A stretch of DNA of 64,000 nucleotides from Ruegeria pomeroyi (GCF_021405525.1 NZ_JAGQAG010000001.1:3100001-3164000); one strand, 5' to 3'; shown: positions 43,477-54,179, numbered from the stretch's first letter. Notes: generated by a model from the sequence alone, not told the origin. Translations and numbers: made by a program.

Positions 43477-44274
43477 CTATTTCAAACGGGGCGGCGCATC
43501 CGGGTCCATGCCCGGCGCCGCAGGACCGCGCGGCGGCTCGGGCGGCTCGGGCAGATCGAAGCGCAGCCCCACCCGCGACAGGGTGGCGGCCATCGGGTCG
43601 GCAGCAGAGAAAAAGCCCACATCCATCGCCCCGGCCTCGATCCCCGAAAAGGTCAGCGCCTCGGACGCGGCCTTGGCCAGCGCGGGTTCGGCCCCCTCAC
43701 GCGCATCGACAAAACCCAGAAGATGCCCGCGCCCGCCATCCTGATAGACGACACCGGCCAGATAGGCCCCCTGCGCCAGACCGGCAGCGGTGACCAGCTT
43801 GGCATCGAGCGCCGAGAGCAGCACCTCGGGCAGGCCGCCCGGCGCGGTCACCTCGGTGATGCGCGCCTCGATCTGGTCGGGACCATGGCCCAAAGTCTCG
43901 GCCAGCCAGCCCAGCGCCTCGGCCGGGACCAGCATGGCCGAGGGCGCCACATCCAGGTTAAGCCCCAGCCCGACCCCCTGCCCCGCCAGCATCGCCGCCA
44001 GCACCCGGCCGGACAAAGCTGCATAGGGGGCGGGACGGCCGGTAAAGGCGGCCAGCCGCTCCTCGCGGTCGAAGGCCAGCACAAAGCGGCCATCGGCCAG
44101 GTCGAAGAGTTCGGGCGACAGGTTCTCGCCGCGCGCCTCTTCGGTCAGAAGCAGGAACAGCTCGGCATCGCCCAACCGCTCGAAAAAGCGCAGGCGGGCC
44201 GCATCATCGCCGGTATCGGCCTCCATCGCGGCATGGGCGCGGTCAAGCGGGGTTTGTGCTCCGGTCTGGTTCAT
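43477..44274 (-). CDS. SseB-family protein
   Basis: The 265-residue protein has an N-terminal SseB-like domain (LDRAHAAMEADTGDD, FFERLGDAELFLLLTEEA, then FDREERLAAFTG) and a C-terminal part ending in a Pro-rich tail. The biochemical role is unknown. It overlaps the preceding uracil-DNA glycosylase-family gene by 32 bases, so the two are translationally coupled. Confidence 0.82.
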   Translation of the reverse strand: MNQTGAQTPLDRAHAAMEADTGDDAARLRFFERLGDAELFLLLTEEARGENLSPELFDLADGRFVLAFDREERLAAFTGRPAPYAALSGRVLAAMLAGQGVGLGLNLDVAPSAMLVPAEALGWLAETLGHGPDQIEARITEVTAPGGLPEVLLSALDAKLVTAAGLAQGAYLAGVVYQDGGRGHLLGFVDAREGAEPALAKAASEALTFSGIEAGAMDVGFFSAADPMAATLSRVGLRFDLPEPPEPPRGPAAPGMDPDAPPRLK

Positions 44275-44887
44275 TCAGCACCTCTTTGACCCGTGCACGC
44301 AGAACCGGCAGCAACTCGGCCTCGAACCACGGGTTTTTCCTGAGCCATGCCGTATTGCGCCAGGACGGATGAGGCAAGGCAAAGACGCGCGGCGCATGGT
44401 CCCGCCAGGCGGCCACCGTCTGGGTCACCGGGCTGCGCGCGCCCAGGTGATATTTGAGCGCATGTCCGCCCACCAGAACGCTTAGCGGCACCTCGCCCAG
44501 TTCACCCATCACCTGATTGTGCCAGGTCTTTCCACAAACCGGCGGTGGCGGCAGATCGGCGCCCTGACTGTTGTAGCCCGGGAAACAAAACGCCATTGGC
44601 ACCACGGCCACCCGGGACTGGTCGTAAAAGGTCTCCTCGCTGATCCCCAGCCAGTCGCGCAACCGGTCGCCCGAGGGATCGGTGAAGGGCCGACCCGAGG
44701 CATGAACCCGCGCGCCCGGCGCCTGCCCCGCGATCAGCAGCCGCGCACCGGGCCGGAACCAGACCACCGGACGCGGTTCATGCGCGGTATGCGTTGCCGC
44801 AAAGCGGTCGGCACACAGGAGGCAGGCTCTGATCCGCTCGATCAGGGGCCGGTCGGCGGGGTCGGTCATCGGCGTGGCTCCGGTCAT
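44243..44887 (-). CDS. Uracil-DNA glycosylase family protein
   Basis: This 214-residue protein belongs to the uracil-DNA glycosylase superfamily, of the subgroup with LLIAGQAPGARVHASGRPF as motif 1 and LPHPSWRNT near the C-terminus, the HPS-type motif 2. CLLC near residue 28 starts the conserved region. Base-excision activity on uracil is not assured in this subgroup. Starts at 44887 and 44869 are both possible; the former has GGGGCGG upstream. Confidence 0.8.
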   Translation of the reverse strand: MTGATPMTDPADRPLIERIRACLLCADRFAATHTAHEPRPVVWFRPGARLLIAGQAPGARVHASGRPFTDPSGDRLRDWLGISEETFYDQSRVAVVPMAFCFPGYNSQGADLPPPPVCGKTWHNQVMGELGEVPLSVLVGGHALKYHLGARSPVTQTVAAWRDHAPRVFALPHPSWRNTAWLRKNPWFEAELLPVLRARVKEVLNEPDRSTNPA

Positions 44888-44988
44888 GTCGCCGCCCCAG
44901 GATAACCCGACTCCATGGCCTGGGCAGCCCTGCATGATGTCAACCTGTCGTGATCGGGAACCGCATGGCACACGCATCCGCGAGGCGA

Positions 44989-45018
44989 TTGAGTTTTTGT
45001 TTCACATTTGGACATAAT
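44989..45018 (+). promoter_or_regulatory. Candidate promoter of the capsule export operon
   Basis: TTGAGT-N18-CATAAT lies in an unusually AT-rich patch about 115 bases upstream of kpsT. It is the only sigma70-like element in the 244-base gap. Confidence 0.45.
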
Positions 45019-45131
45019 GTAGCCAAATTCCCCCTGTAGGCCGGTAGACAACTTCCGCCCGGACGGGGGATTAACAGGTGTGGCCTGACCGCCATGCAAA
45101 ACATCTCATATTGGGCCGCAGCAGACAGCAG

Positions 45132-45791
45132 ATGCTAGAGTTCGAAAACGTCAGCAAGTCCTTCTGGACAGGAACACAGCGCAAGGTGATCCTGGACCGT
45201 GTCTCGTTCCGGGTGGAGCTGGGCAAGTCGATGGGCATCCTGGCTCCCAACGGAACTGGCAAATCGACGTTGATCAACATGATGGCGGGTCTGGAAAAAC
45301 CCGATGAAGGCGTGATCCGTCGAGGTTGCAACATCTCGTTTCCGCTGGGTTTCATGGGCGGCGTCGTAGGTCGCCTCTCAGCGATGGAGAATTCGCGATA
45401 TATCGCCAGGCTTTACGGGATGGACCCCGACTATATCGAGGCCTATTGCCGGTGGCTCTGTGGTCTTGACGAGTATTTCGACCAACCGTTGGGCACCTAT
45501 TCTTCGGGCATGCGGGCGCGGTTCTCGTTTGCCTTGATGCTGGCGTTGGATTTCGACATGTATCTGATCGACGAGGGCATGCCCGCCTCGACGGATGTCG
45601 AGTTCAACAAGAAGGCGGGCGCCATCCTGGAAGAGCGCCTACGCACAACAACGATCGTCATGGTGTCGCACCAACCCGCGACGCTGGAAAAATTCGCCCG
45701 GCAGGCGGCTGTTCTGATGGATGGCCAGTTGCACGTATTCGACTCCTTGGAAGAAGCGAAACAGCTCTATGACTACCAAACCCAAGGCTAA
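45132..45791 (+). CDS. kpsT: KpsT-like capsule polysaccharide export ATPase
   Basis: From the ATG at 45132 the protein has 219 residues, the normal KpsT length. It begins MLEFENVSKSFW and has Walker A APNGTGKST near 40, the relaxed signature YSSGMRARF and Walker B MYLIDEG followed by TDVEFNKKAG, typical of polysaccharide-export ATPases. It overlaps kpsE by 23 bases. The permease KpsM is not in the neighbourhood. It energises transport of capsule chains across the inner membrane. Confidence 0.88.
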   Translation: MLEFENVSKSFWTGTQRKVILDRVSFRVELGKSMGILAPNGTGKSTLINMMAGLEKPDEGVIRRGCNISFPLGFMGGVVGRLSAMENSRYIARLYGMDPDYIEAYCRWLCGLDEYFDQPLGTYSSGMRARFSFALMLALDFDMYLIDEGMPASTDVEFNKKAGAILEERLRTTTIVMVSHQPATLEKFARQAAVLMDGQLHVFDSLEEAKQLYDYQTQG

Positions 45792-47484
45792 GAAATTCCG
45801 TATCCGCCGGACCGGCGCCCCCTTGGGTGGCGAAGGGGCGTCTGCAGCCCCCGCCCGGCCACAGCCAGCGGCCAATGTCTCGCCCCTGCGTCCGCAACCC
45901 GACCCGACACACTCGAAAACGCCACAGCCCGGCAACACGCCGGTACGTCCGCAACGCCCCGCACAGGGCGCAGCGCCCACAACCTCCAAGGCGTTGGAAG
46001 GGCAGGTTTCTTCAGCTACCGAAACCACCGCTGAGAGCGAGATCGACGCCATCAAACGCGAGGGCCTGACTGGACGGCAGCTGCGCATGGCCCGGCGGCT
46101 GGCCCAGAAACACAACCTGCCCGTCACCTCGGACTACGAGGCGGTGCGCCAATTGCGTGCACGTGGGATCGACCCGCTGGAACGTGGCAACATGCTGGAC
46201 CTTGTGGTGCAGCGCGGCAAGGACGTTCCTCCCCATCCTGACGCGGACAACGCTGAGCAGGAGGTCCCGAAGATTCAACTTCCGCAAACGGTTCAGCCGC
46301 GCCAGATGCTGCCCTCGACAGAATTGAGCCCGACCCAGCGGCGGGAGATGGAGATCGGCCGTATCCAGCAGGACATCATGCGCCGACGCCGGCGCAAGAT
46401 GTTGCAGCTGCTGACCCGGCTAGCCTTCTTCGTCTTTCTGCCGACACTGATTGCAGGCTACTACTTCTACGCGGTCGCCACACCTATGTATGCCAGCAAA
46501 TCTGAATTCGTGATCCTTCAGGCAGACGGCTCGCTAGGCGGGGTCGGCGGCTTCTTTGCCGGAACGCAATTCGCCACCAGCCAGGATTCGATCTCGGTTC
46601 AGTCCTTTCTGGAGTCAAAAGAGGCGATGCTGCTTTTGGATCGCGACCAGAACTTCAAGGCGCATTTTCAGCAAGCAGAGATCGACCCGATCCAGCGACT
46701 CGCGCCCGATGCCTCCAACGAAGAGGCCTACAAGGTCTATTCCCGGATCGTGACCATCGGCTATGACCCGACCGAGGGCGTGATCCGGATGGAGGTCGCG
46801 GCCCCCGACCCACAGGTCGCCACCGATTTCTCGAAAAGCCTGTTGTCCTACGCGGAAAGCCGGGTGAACAACCTGTCCGGTCAGAAACGCGAAGACCAGA
46901 TGCGCGAGGCTCGCAAGAGCTTCGAGGATGCGCAGAGCGAGCGACGTAAGGCGCAGGAGGCCCTTGTAGAATTGCAACAGCAAGGCGCGCTGCTTGACCC
47001 GGAAAGCGTGATTGCCAGCCTGCGCGGTCGTATCGACCAGGTCGAAGTGCAGTTGCAGGAGAAGGAGCTGCAATTGGCCGCCCTGCTCGACAACGCGCGC
47101 CCAAGCAAGGCCAAGGTGGATGGCGCCCGCGCCGATATCGCGCGCTTGAACGATGTATTGGACGATCTGAATGCCCGGATGCTGGACACGTCCAGTGGAG
47201 AAAACTCGCTGGCCCGTCTGAGCGTTCGCATCCAGATGGCCCAGGCCGATCTGGCCAGCCGAGACATGATGCTTCAGGGCGCCTTGCAACAGATGGAAAC
47301 CACCCGGATGGAGGCCAACCGCCAGGTGCGCTATCTGACCGTTTCGGTCAACCCGGTGCCCAGCGACGAGCCGAGCTATCCGCGCAGCTTCGAAAATACG
47401 ATTTTGGCATTCCTGCTGTTTGCTGGTATTTACCTGATGATCTCGCTCACCGCGTCGATCCTCAGAGAACAGGTATCCTCGTAA
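45769..47484 (+). CDS. kpsE: KpsE/Wzz-type capsule export inner-membrane protein
   Basis: This 571-residue polysaccharide co-polymerase/export protein has a cytoplasmic Pro/Gln/Ala-rich region of about 210 residues, a first membrane helix near 218-238, a periplasmic part with coiled coil (about 375-480) and a last helix near 545-562. KpsE links the inner-membrane transporter to the outer-membrane KpsD. The N-terminal cytosolic extension is longer than in classical KpsE. It overlaps kpsT and is followed five bases later by kdsA. Confidence 0.87.
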   Translation: MTTKPKAKKFRIRRTGAPLGGEGASAAPARPQPAANVSPLRPQPDPTHSKTPQPGNTPVRPQRPAQGAAPTTSKALEGQVSSATETTAESEIDAIKREGLTGRQLRMARRLAQKHNLPVTSDYEAVRQLRARGIDPLERGNMLDLVVQRGKDVPPHPDADNAEQEVPKIQLPQTVQPRQMLPSTELSPTQRREMEIGRIQQDIMRRRRRKMLQLLTRLAFFVFLPTLIAGYYFYAVATPMYASKSEFVILQADGSLGGVGGFFAGTQFATSQDSISVQSFLESKEAMLLLDRDQNFKAHFQQAEIDPIQRLAPDASNEEAYKVYSRIVTIGYDPTEGVIRMEVAAPDPQVATDFSKSLLSYAESRVNNLSGQKREDQMREARKSFEDAQSERRKAQEALVELQQQGALLDPESVIASLRGRIDQVEVQLQEKELQLAALLDNARPSKAKVDGARADIARLNDVLDDLNARMLDTSSGENSLARLSVRIQMAQADLASRDMMLQGALQQMETTRMEANRQVRYLTVSVNPVPSDEPSYPRSFENTILAFLLFAGIYLMISLTASILREQVSS

Positions 47485-47488
47485 GCCC

Positions 47489-48322
47489 ATGAAACATGTC
47501 CGAATCGCCGACCTCACGGTCGGTAACGACCTCCCGCTCACCATCATCGCGGGCCCCTGCCAGCTGGAAAGCGCCGATCACGCCCAGATGATCGCCGGCA
47601 CGCTGAAAGAGGCCTGCGCTGCCGCTCGCGCGCAATATGTGTTCAAGGCCAGTTATGACAAGGCCAACCGCACCTCGCTGGGTGGCAAGCGCGGCATGGG
47701 TATCGATGCCGGGCTCAAGGTGCTGGACGATATCCGCCGCACCATGGGCGTGCCGGTGCTGACCGATGTGCATAGCGAGGCGCAATGCGCCATCGCCGCC
47801 GAGGCGGTCGATGTGCTGCAGATTCCGGCCTTTCTGTGCCGCCAGACCGATATGCTCCTGGCCGCCGGAAACACCGGCGCGGTGATCAACGTCAAGAAAG
47901 GCCAGTTCCTGGCCCCTTGGGAAATGGGCAATATCATCGACAAGATCGCCAGCACCGGCAACGAGAATATCCTGCTGACCGAGCGCGGCGTCTCTTTTGG
48001 TTATAATACGCTGGTGGCCGACATGCGCTCGCTCCCGATCATGGCTCAGACAGGCTATCCGGTGGTAATGGACGCCACCCACTCGGTGCAGCAACCGGGG
48101 GGGCGCGGCGGCTCGTCTGGTGGTCAGCGCGAATTTGCGCCCGTCATGGCCCGCGCAGCGGTGGCGGTAGGTGCTGCGGCGGTGTTTATGGAGACCCACC
48201 AAGATCCCGACAACGCCCCCTGTGACGGCCCCAACATGATCTTTCTGGACCAGATGGCCAGCCTTATCGACGTATTGATGCGCCTTGATACGCTTGCTAA
48301 AGCCAACCCAATCCGCGTCTAA
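47489..48322 (+). CDS. kdsA: KdsA, 3-deoxy-D-manno-octulosonate 8-phosphate synthase
   Basis: KdsA (277 residues) condenses phosphoenolpyruvate and arabinose 5-phosphate to KDO 8-phosphate. AGPCQLES has the metal-ligand Cys of the metal-dependent class (Asn in the metal-free class); KASYDKANRTS and DATHSVQQPGG are typical. It is linked to kpsTE, and KDO forms the lipid linker of KpsT-type capsules as well as lipid A core, so a capsule supply role fits. Confidence 0.94.
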   Translation: MKHVRIADLTVGNDLPLTIIAGPCQLESADHAQMIAGTLKEACAAARAQYVFKASYDKANRTSLGGKRGMGIDAGLKVLDDIRRTMGVPVLTDVHSEAQCAIAAEAVDVLQIPAFLCRQTDMLLAAGNTGAVINVKKGQFLAPWEMGNIIDKIASTGNENILLTERGVSFGYNTLVADMRSLPIMAQTGYPVVMDATHSVQQPGGRGGSSGGQREFAPVMARAAVAVGAAAVFMETHQDPDNAPCDGPNMIFLDQMASLIDVLMRLDTLAKANPIRV

Positions 48323-48342
48323 TAATATATAGAGAATATGAC

Positions 48343-49839
48343 ATGACCAAACCACTGTCCGAGGTCACTCCGAACAGCTGGAGTTTTTTGCGTGACGCGA
48401 TGATCCGACCCACCGGCTTCCGCGAATACGACGCGCGCTGGAAATATCCCGAGGAAATCAACCTGCCAGGCATGACCGCCCTGGGTCTGGGTCTGGGTAC
48501 CCAGATGCACCGCCGCGGCATCGCTCCGGTGATCGCGGTGGGCAACGACTATCGTGACTATTCTCTGGCGATCAAGAACGCGCTGATCCTGGGCCTGATG
48601 CAGGCCGGGATCCAGGTCAAGGATATCGGCCCCGCCCTGTCGCCGATGGCCTATTTTGCCCAGTTCCATCTGGATGTGCCCGCCGTGGCGATGGTGACGG
48701 CCAGCCACAACCCCAATGGCTGGACCGGGGTCAAGATGGGCTTTGACCGGCCGCTGACCCATGGCCCCGACGAGATGGCCGAGCTGCGCGACATCGTGCT
48801 GAACGGCGAAGGCGTCGCGCGCCCGGACGGATCCTATGAATTCGTCGATGGCGTCAAAGAGGCCTATATCGACGATCTGGTCGGCGATTTCCGCATGTCG
48901 CGCCCGCTCAAGGTGGTCTGCGCCACGGGCAATGGCACCGCCTCGGCCTTTGCGCCCGAGATCTTTGCCCGCATGGGGGTCGAGATCGTGCCGAGTCACA
49001 ATGAGCTGGACTATACCTTTCCCAACTACAACCCCAACCCCGAAGCCATGGAAATGCTGCATGACATGGCCGACACGGTCAAAGCCAGCGGCGCCGATTT
49101 CGCGCTGGGCTTTGACGGCGACGGCGACCGCTGCGGCGTGGTCGATGACGAGGGCGAGGAGATCTTTGCCGACAAGGTGGGCGTGATCATGGCGCGCGAC
49201 CTGTCCAAGCTTTATCCGGGTTCGACCTTTGTGGCCGATGTGAAATCCACCGGCCTGTTTGCCGCCGACCCCGAGTTGCGCAAACATGGTGCCAAGGCCG
49301 ATTACTGGAAAACCGGCCACAGCCACATGAAACGCCGGGTCAAGGAAATCGGCGCGCTGGCGGGGTTCGAGAAATCGGGCCACTACTTTCTGGCCGAACC
49401 GATCGGGCGCGGCTATGACTGCGGCATGCGGGTGGCGGTCGAAATCTGCAAGCTGATGGATCGCAATCCGGACATGTCGATGTCGGACCTGCGCAAGGCG
49501 CTGCCGCGCACCTGGTCGACCCCCACCATGTCGCCCTATGCCGCCGATACCGAGAAATACGCGATCCTGGAACGGCTGGTGGAGAAACTGGTGGCCAAAC
49601 ATGCCGCAGGCGACAGCTTTGCCGGGCGCGCCATCAAGGAGGTGGTCACGGTGAACGGTGCGCGTGTCATCCTGGACAACGGCTCCTGGGGGCTGGTGCG
49701 CGCCTCGTCGAACACGCCCAACCTGGTGGTGGTCTGTGAAAGCAGCGAAAGCGAAGCCGAGATGCGCGCCATCTTTGCCGAGATCGACGCGGTGATCCGC
49801 ACCGAGCCGGCTGTGGGCGATTACGACCAGACCATCTGA
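48343..49839 (+). CDS. Phosphomannomutase/phosphoglucomutase
   Basis: The 498-residue alpha-D-phosphohexomutase has the phosphoserine loop TASHNPNGW near residue 122, the metal loop DGDGDR near 260 and the phosphate-binding domain around RASSNTPNL. It interconverts hexose 6- and 1-phosphates to feed nucleotide sugars such as GDP-mannose. It lies 20 bases behind kdsA, in the capsule unit. Mannose or glucose preference cannot be told from sequence. Confidence 0.92.
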   Translation: MTKPLSEVTPNSWSFLRDAMIRPTGFREYDARWKYPEEINLPGMTALGLGLGTQMHRRGIAPVIAVGNDYRDYSLAIKNALILGLMQAGIQVKDIGPALSPMAYFAQFHLDVPAVAMVTASHNPNGWTGVKMGFDRPLTHGPDEMAELRDIVLNGEGVARPDGSYEFVDGVKEAYIDDLVGDFRMSRPLKVVCATGNGTASAFAPEIFARMGVEIVPSHNELDYTFPNYNPNPEAMEMLHDMADTVKASGADFALGFDGDGDRCGVVDDEGEEIFADKVGVIMARDLSKLYPGSTFVADVKSTGLFAADPELRKHGAKADYWKTGHSHMKRRVKEIGALAGFEKSGHYFLAEPIGRGYDCGMRVAVEICKLMDRNPDMSMSDLRKALPRTWSTPTMSPYAADTEKYAILERLVEKLVAKHAAGDSFAGRAIKEVVTVNGARVILDNGSWGLVRASSNTPNLVVVCESSESEAEMRAIFAEIDAVIRTEPAVGDYDQTI

Positions 49840-49932
49840 CCCAGGCAGGGGGCGCTCCCGCCCCCTCACGCCTCTCTGACGAGAGGCCCGAGGCGTTGGG
49901 CCGGGCCGCGCCCATGACGCGGCGGTCTTTTG

Positions 49933-49980
49933 CGAGGCGCTGCCTCGCGCTCCGGAGTATTTGGAGCGGAATGAAGGAGC
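49933..49980 (+). repeat. Composite intergenic repeat, copy D
   Basis: Hairpin GCGAGGC-GCT-GCCTCGC, then GCTCCGGAGTATTTGGAGCG and a purine tail AATGAAGG. It closely resembles copy A and stands head to head with copy E. Confidence 0.75.
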
Positions 49981-49988
49981 AGGAGCCT

Positions 49989-50053
49989 CTTCTTTCCTCT
50001 TGCCCCAAATATCCCGGGGGAGTCACCGAAGGTGACGGGGGCAGCGCCCCCCT
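49989..50053 (-). repeat. Composite intergenic repeat, copy E
   Basis: On the minus strand GGGGGC-GCT-GCCCCC and GTCACC-TTC-GGTGAC precede CTCCCCCGGGATATTTGGGG and the tail CAAGAGGAAAGAAG. It fills the gap between convergent phosphohexomutase and AsmA genes together with copy D. Confidence 0.8.
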
Positions 50054-50066
50054 CTTTCCGCCAAAG

Positions 50067-52004
50067 TCAGTCGGCGCCGAGAAGCTTGAGCAGGCCCTTG
50101 GTGGCCTCCTGTTCCAGCCGGTCCTTGATCAACTCCTCAACATCCTGATCGGGTGTGATCTCGGTATCCAGCTCCTCTCCCAGTTTTCGGCGCAACTCGT
50201 CCTTGGCCTTGGTCTCGACCGCCTCCTTGTCGAGGCCGGTCGCCGCTTCGATCACCTGGCTCAGGTCGGGGCGGATTGCCGGGTCGGCCCAGGGGCCGAC
50301 GATGCGAACCGGCACAGCAATTCCCTGCCCCGCATTGGCCCGCAGCGCGACGGGTGTGAACAGGTAATCGATATCCCGCGCCCCCAGACCGACGCGCCCG
50401 GTGCCATTGGCCTTGAAATTGTCGAGCAGCATCAGCAGGTCCTCGTTGAAGAGATTGCCCTTGTTCATCCGGTAGCTGGCGGTGAGGCTGTTGAACACGG
50501 TGGTGCCGCCACCCTTGGCCCCGCGCCCCATCAGGTTGTCGAGGTCAAATCCCGCGATCACCCCGCGCCCCATCGCCAGCCGCCCCTCGCCCGAAAGCGA
50601 GCGCATGATCTGCGCCTCGCTTTGGCCGACGCCAAGAAATTTCAGCTGACCCGAGGCGGCGCCCGAGAGCCGCTCGATCCCGCCCAGCGTCGCCAGCGCC
50701 TCGCGCATCTCGATGCCTTCGGCGCGCAGATCGCCGCCAACCGACAAGCCGTTGCGGTTGTTGGCCACGACCTGACCGGTCAATTGCCCCGAAAACAGCG
50801 AGACCGGCGCCATGTCGACCACCGCGCGGCTGTTATCAAGCGACAGGCTGATTACGCTTTGCCCCAGCTCCAGCCCCGGCAGGGCGATGGAGCCGGCGCT
50901 CAGATGCAGCGTGCCATTGGCCAGCGCCAGGGCCGAAGCGTCGATGGGTGCCTCGGACCAGCCCGAGGCCGCGTCACCGCCGCCCGAACCAGCCCCGCCA
51001 GCGGCGGCAAGCCCGGTTAGGTCCAGCGCATCCGCCGTCAGACGCGCGGTCACCTGCGGCGGGTCGGCCACCGTCACATCGGCGGCGCCGTTCAGCCGGT
51101 TGCCGTCAAGATCGGCCGCCAGATCGCGCAGAGCCAGTCGCCCGTCGGCAGTATAGGTAACCTGAGCCTTGAGATCGGCCCGCTGCCCCAGCCCGCGCGG
51201 CAGGCTGATGCCGGCCTGGCCAAAGGCCGCCAGCATCGCGGCACTGTCGCTGGTATCAAGCGTGGCGGTTCCGGCCAGCGCGCCATCGATACTGGCACGC
51301 CCCTCAAAGGTGATGCTGGTCTTGGGCGCTGCCATCGTCATCTGCATCGCGCTGACCTGCCCGTTCGAAAAGGCGCCCAGATCGGCCAGCGTCAGATCGA
51401 CCGAGATCGGGCCCGCACCCGGCTCCAGCCGCGCCGCCATCTTGAGCGGTGCGTCGGTCGCGGGCCAACTGGCCGACAGATCGACGCCGCCGAAATCGAA
51501 GCTGGTCTTGCCCTCTTCGACATAGATCAGCCGGGCGTTCTTCAACTCCAGCCCGTCGAGCGTCACCAATTGCCCGCCCGCCCCGGATGTCGCAGGCGCC
51601 GCCGCGCCACCGGTCACACCCGAGGGCGAGAATTCCCAGTTCACCCGGCCCTTGGCGGTTTCCAGTCGCAGTACCGGATCCTGGGCCAGGATGCGGGTGA
51701 TCCGCACCTCGCCCCCCAGCAGGGCGGGTGCTGCAACTCCGATGGCCAGCCCCTGTGCCTGCAACATCGGTGCGCTGCCCGCCCAATCGGCATTGGCCAC
51801 CGTCACCGGTCCGGTCTCGACTCCGAGCACCGGCCAGAAACTGAGCTTGACTTCGCCCGCCACCGTGACCTCGCGCCCGGTCTGTTTGCGGATCTGTTCG
51901 ATGGCCAGCCGCGCCAGCCGGTCACCGGGCAACAGCAGTAGCGCCCCCACCAGAACCACCGCCGCCAGTATCAGAGTGACCCCGATTCGCACGATCCACC
52001 GCAT
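50067..52004 (-). CDS. AsmA-family inner membrane/periplasmic protein
   Basis: This 645-residue protein has one N-terminal membrane helix (about 4-25) and a long beta-rich periplasmic part with the AsmA C-terminal region ([30 protein letters not shown]). AsmA-like proteins are bridge-like lipid transport factors that affect outer-membrane composition. CAGGGAG precedes the start. It diverges from rimO. Confidence 0.9.
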   Translation of the reverse strand: MRWIVRIGVTLILAAVVLVGALLLLPGDRLARLAIEQIRKQTGREVTVAGEVKLSFWPVLGVETGPVTVANADWAGSAPMLQAQGLAIGVAAPALLGGEVRITRILAQDPVLRLETAKGRVNWEFSPSGVTGGAAAPATSGAGGQLVTLDGLELKNARLIYVEEGKTSFDFGGVDLSASWPATDAPLKMAARLEPGAGPISVDLTLADLGAFSNGQVSAMQMTMAAPKTSITFEGRASIDGALAGTATLDTSDSAAMLAAFGQAGISLPRGLGQRADLKAQVTYTADGRLALRDLAADLDGNRLNGAADVTVADPPQVTARLTADALDLTGLAAAGGAGSGGGDAASGWSEAPIDASALALANGTLHLSAGSIALPGLELGQSVISLSLDNSRAVVDMAPVSLFSGQLTGQVVANNRNGLSVGGDLRAEGIEMREALATLGGIERLSGAASGQLKFLGVGQSEAQIMRSLSGEGRLAMGRGVIAGFDLDNLMGRGAKGGGTTVFNSLTASYRMNKGNLFNEDLLMLLDNFKANGTGRVGLGARDIDYLFTPVALRANAGQGIAVPVRIVGPWADPAIRPDLSQVIEAATGLDKEAVETKAKDELRRKLGEELDTEITPDQDVEELIKDRLEQEATKGLLKLLGAD

Positions 52005-52101
52005 ATGCGCGCTCCCTGCCTGTTTGCCTCTTGCGATATGGTCAGCCCACTCCGGTTGCGCAACATTTGCAAGGGGAAGCTTTCCCCTCTATATGCGCGC
52101 C

Positions 52102-53493
52102 ATGAGCACGAACCCTCCGAACTTGCGCCCCGATCTGGCCCCCGCCGCCCAACTGGGCACCGCCGCCACCCGCCCCGGCCAGCCGACCATCGGCATGGTC
52201 TCGCTGGGCTGTCCAAAGGCGCTGGTCGACAGCGAGCGCATCCTGACCCGGCTCAGGGCCGAGGGCTATGGCATCTCGCCCGACTATGCGGGCGCCGATG
52301 CGGTGATCGTCAACACCTGCGGGTTCCTTGACAGCGCCAAGGCTGAGAGCCTGGAGGCGATCGGAGAAGCACTCAAGGAAAACGGCAAGGTGATCGTGAC
52401 GGGCTGCCTGGGGGCCGAACCCGACTATATCCGCGAGCATCATCCGCGCATTCTGGCCGTCACCGGCCCGCATCAATACGAGCAGGTTCTCGATGCCGTG
52501 CATGGCGCGGTCCCGCCCGATCCGGACCCGTTTGTCGACCTGCTGCCCGCGTCGGGCGTCAAGCTGACACCGCGCCATTACAGCTATCTCAAGATTTCAG
52601 AGGGCTGTAACCACAAGTGCAAGTTCTGCATCATCCCCGACATGCGCGGCAAGCTGGCCAGCCGCCCGGCCCATGCGGTGCTGCGCGAGGCGGAAAAGCT
52701 TGTGGATAACGGTGTGAAGGAACTCCTGATCATCTCTCAGGATACAAGTGCTTACGGGCTGGATCGCAAGTATGACACCAACCTGTGGAAAAACCGCGAG
52801 GTCCGCAGCCATATCACCGATCTGGCGCGTGAGCTGGGACAGCTCGACGCCTGGGTACGGCTGCACTACGTCTACCCCTATCCGCATGTGCGCGAGTTGA
52901 TCCCGCTGATGGCAGATGCGGGGTGCAACCTGTTGCCCTATCTCGATATTCCGTTCCAGCACGCGCATCCCGACACGCTGAAACGCATGGCCCGGCCGGC
53001 AGCGGCGGCGCGTACCCTGGACGAGATCGCCGCCTGGCGCGAGATCTGTCCCGAGATCACCCTGCGCTCGACCTTCATCGTGGGCTATCCTGGCGAGACC
53101 GAGGCCGAGTTCCAGACCCTGCTCGACTGGCTGGACGAGGCGAAGCTGGATCGCGTGGGCTGTTTTCAATACGAAAACGTGGCCGGTGCCCGCTCAAACG
53201 ACCTGCCCGATCATGTTCCGGCAGAGGTCAAGCAAGAGCGCTGGGATCGGTTCATGGAAAAGGCACAGGCCATTTCCGAGGCGAAACTGGCCGCGCGGGT
53301 GGGACAGGTGATCGAGGTGATCGTCGACGAGGTCGACGACGAGGCCGCCACCTGCCGCACCAAGTCGGACGCTCCCGAAATCGACGGCAACCTGTTCATC
53401 GACGAGGGATTCGAAGGTTTGCAGCCCGGCGATATCGTGACGGTCGAGGTCGACGAGGCCGAGGAATATGACTTGTGGGGACGTCTAAGATAG
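52102..53493 (+). CDS. rimO: RimO, ribosomal protein uS12 methylthiotransferase
   Basis: The 463-residue radical SAM enzyme methylthiolates an Asp of ribosomal protein uS12. The N-terminal UPF0004 domain has [14 protein letters not shown], the radical SAM cluster is CNHKCKFC, and a TRAM domain ends the protein. An in-frame ATG three codons earlier is possible; the open frame further upstream overlaps asmA. The last codons (from about 53470: TTG, GGA, CTA, AGA) are unlike the gene's usual choice, suggesting the 3' end was rebuilt by the atypical DNA that follows. Confidence 0.95.
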   Translation: MSTNPPNLRPDLAPAAQLGTAATRPGQPTIGMVSLGCPKALVDSERILTRLRAEGYGISPDYAGADAVIVNTCGFLDSAKAESLEAIGEALKENGKVIVTGCLGAEPDYIREHHPRILAVTGPHQYEQVLDAVHGAVPPDPDPFVDLLPASGVKLTPRHYSYLKISEGCNHKCKFCIIPDMRGKLASRPAHAVLREAEKLVDNGVKELLIISQDTSAYGLDRKYDTNLWKNREVRSHITDLARELGQLDAWVRLHYVYPYPHVRELIPLMADAGCNLLPYLDIPFQHAHPDTLKRMARPAAAARTLDEIAAWREICPEITLRSTFIVGYPGETEAEFQTLLDWLDEAKLDRVGCFQYENVAGARSNDLPDHVPAEVKQERWDRFMEKAQAISEAKLAARVGQVIEVIVDEVDDEAATCRTKSDAPEIDGNLFIDEGFEGLQPGDIVTVEVDEAEEYDLWGRLR

Positions 53494-54179
53494 AAAAAGA
53501 TTTTCAGTTTTTCCAAAAGGCCAACAACTACAGGCTGGCACTCGGAACGTTGCAATCGGACATTCCTGATTGGCGTTCAGAGTTGCCAGACTTGGCCTTT
53601 GCGAACGACTGCGTTCTTTCAGCAGTGATCTCAGTCTTCGAGCGGTCGCAATCTATCTGCCCTCTCAGTGTTGACGAGGATTCACTACGTCGCGCTGCTG
53701 TCTCAGCCGCCATGTTTCAAAATATCTCACTCGTAGAGACAGCGGTTTCAAAGGCGCAATACGTCGGCGCATCTGCCTTAGTCAGGCAGGAAATCGAAGG
53801 TGTTGAGGTCCTTCGCGGAATCCTTGCTGGAAAACAAAAAGATGGTGCTACACCACGCTTGAGGGCACTCAAGTTCCTTGGGAGAGCTTATAGCCAACTG
53901 ACTGGCGTCAGTCACTTGTCTCTAAACGAAGGAATTACCTACCTAACCGGTGGAAACCCGTTCTCTTACGACCCTCGTTATGACAAGACGTATGCGGAAC
54001 TGTTAATGAGTTGCCATGTGCTGGCGGTGCATGGGCTAGCCATGGTCACAGCTTTCGACATCAGAGGATTCGAAGAAGACCATCTGACGGTTTCTGAAGA
54101 ATATCACCTTACTCTTGCCCTGACAGTGCTGGGAAAGAGTGGTTTCCTCCGGTTAGAAAATCCACAATCGAATTCCTAG
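53475..54179 (+). CDS. Uncharacterised protein, compositionally atypical
   Basis: The 234-residue protein starts at a GTG 19 bases before the rimO stop, with GAGGAA nine bases upstream, so it is probably coupled to rimO. It looks all-helical and soluble. The segment [16 protein letters not shown], followed by [20 protein letters not shown] and then GVSHLS, resembles a family of bacterial hypothetical proteins, but no function can be named. A 60-base block counted by eye gave 28 G+C, well below neighbours. Transfer is likely. Confidence 0.7.
   Translation: MGTSKIEKDFQFFQKANNYRLALGTLQSDIPDWRSELPDLAFANDCVLSAVISVFERSQSICPLSVDEDSLRRAAVSAAMFQNISLVETAVSKAQYVGASALVRQEIEGVEVLRGILAGKQKDGATPRLRALKFLGRAYSQLTGVSHLSLNEGITYLTGGNPFSYDPRYDKTYAELLMSCHVLAVHGLAMVTAFDIRGFEEDHLTVSEEYHLTLALTVLGKSGFLRLENPQSNS

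Noticed and set aside
51652-52101. N-terminal extension of RimO by 150 residues
   Set aside because: The extension runs antisense through asmA, while the ATG at 52102 gives a normal family start before [14 protein letters not shown].
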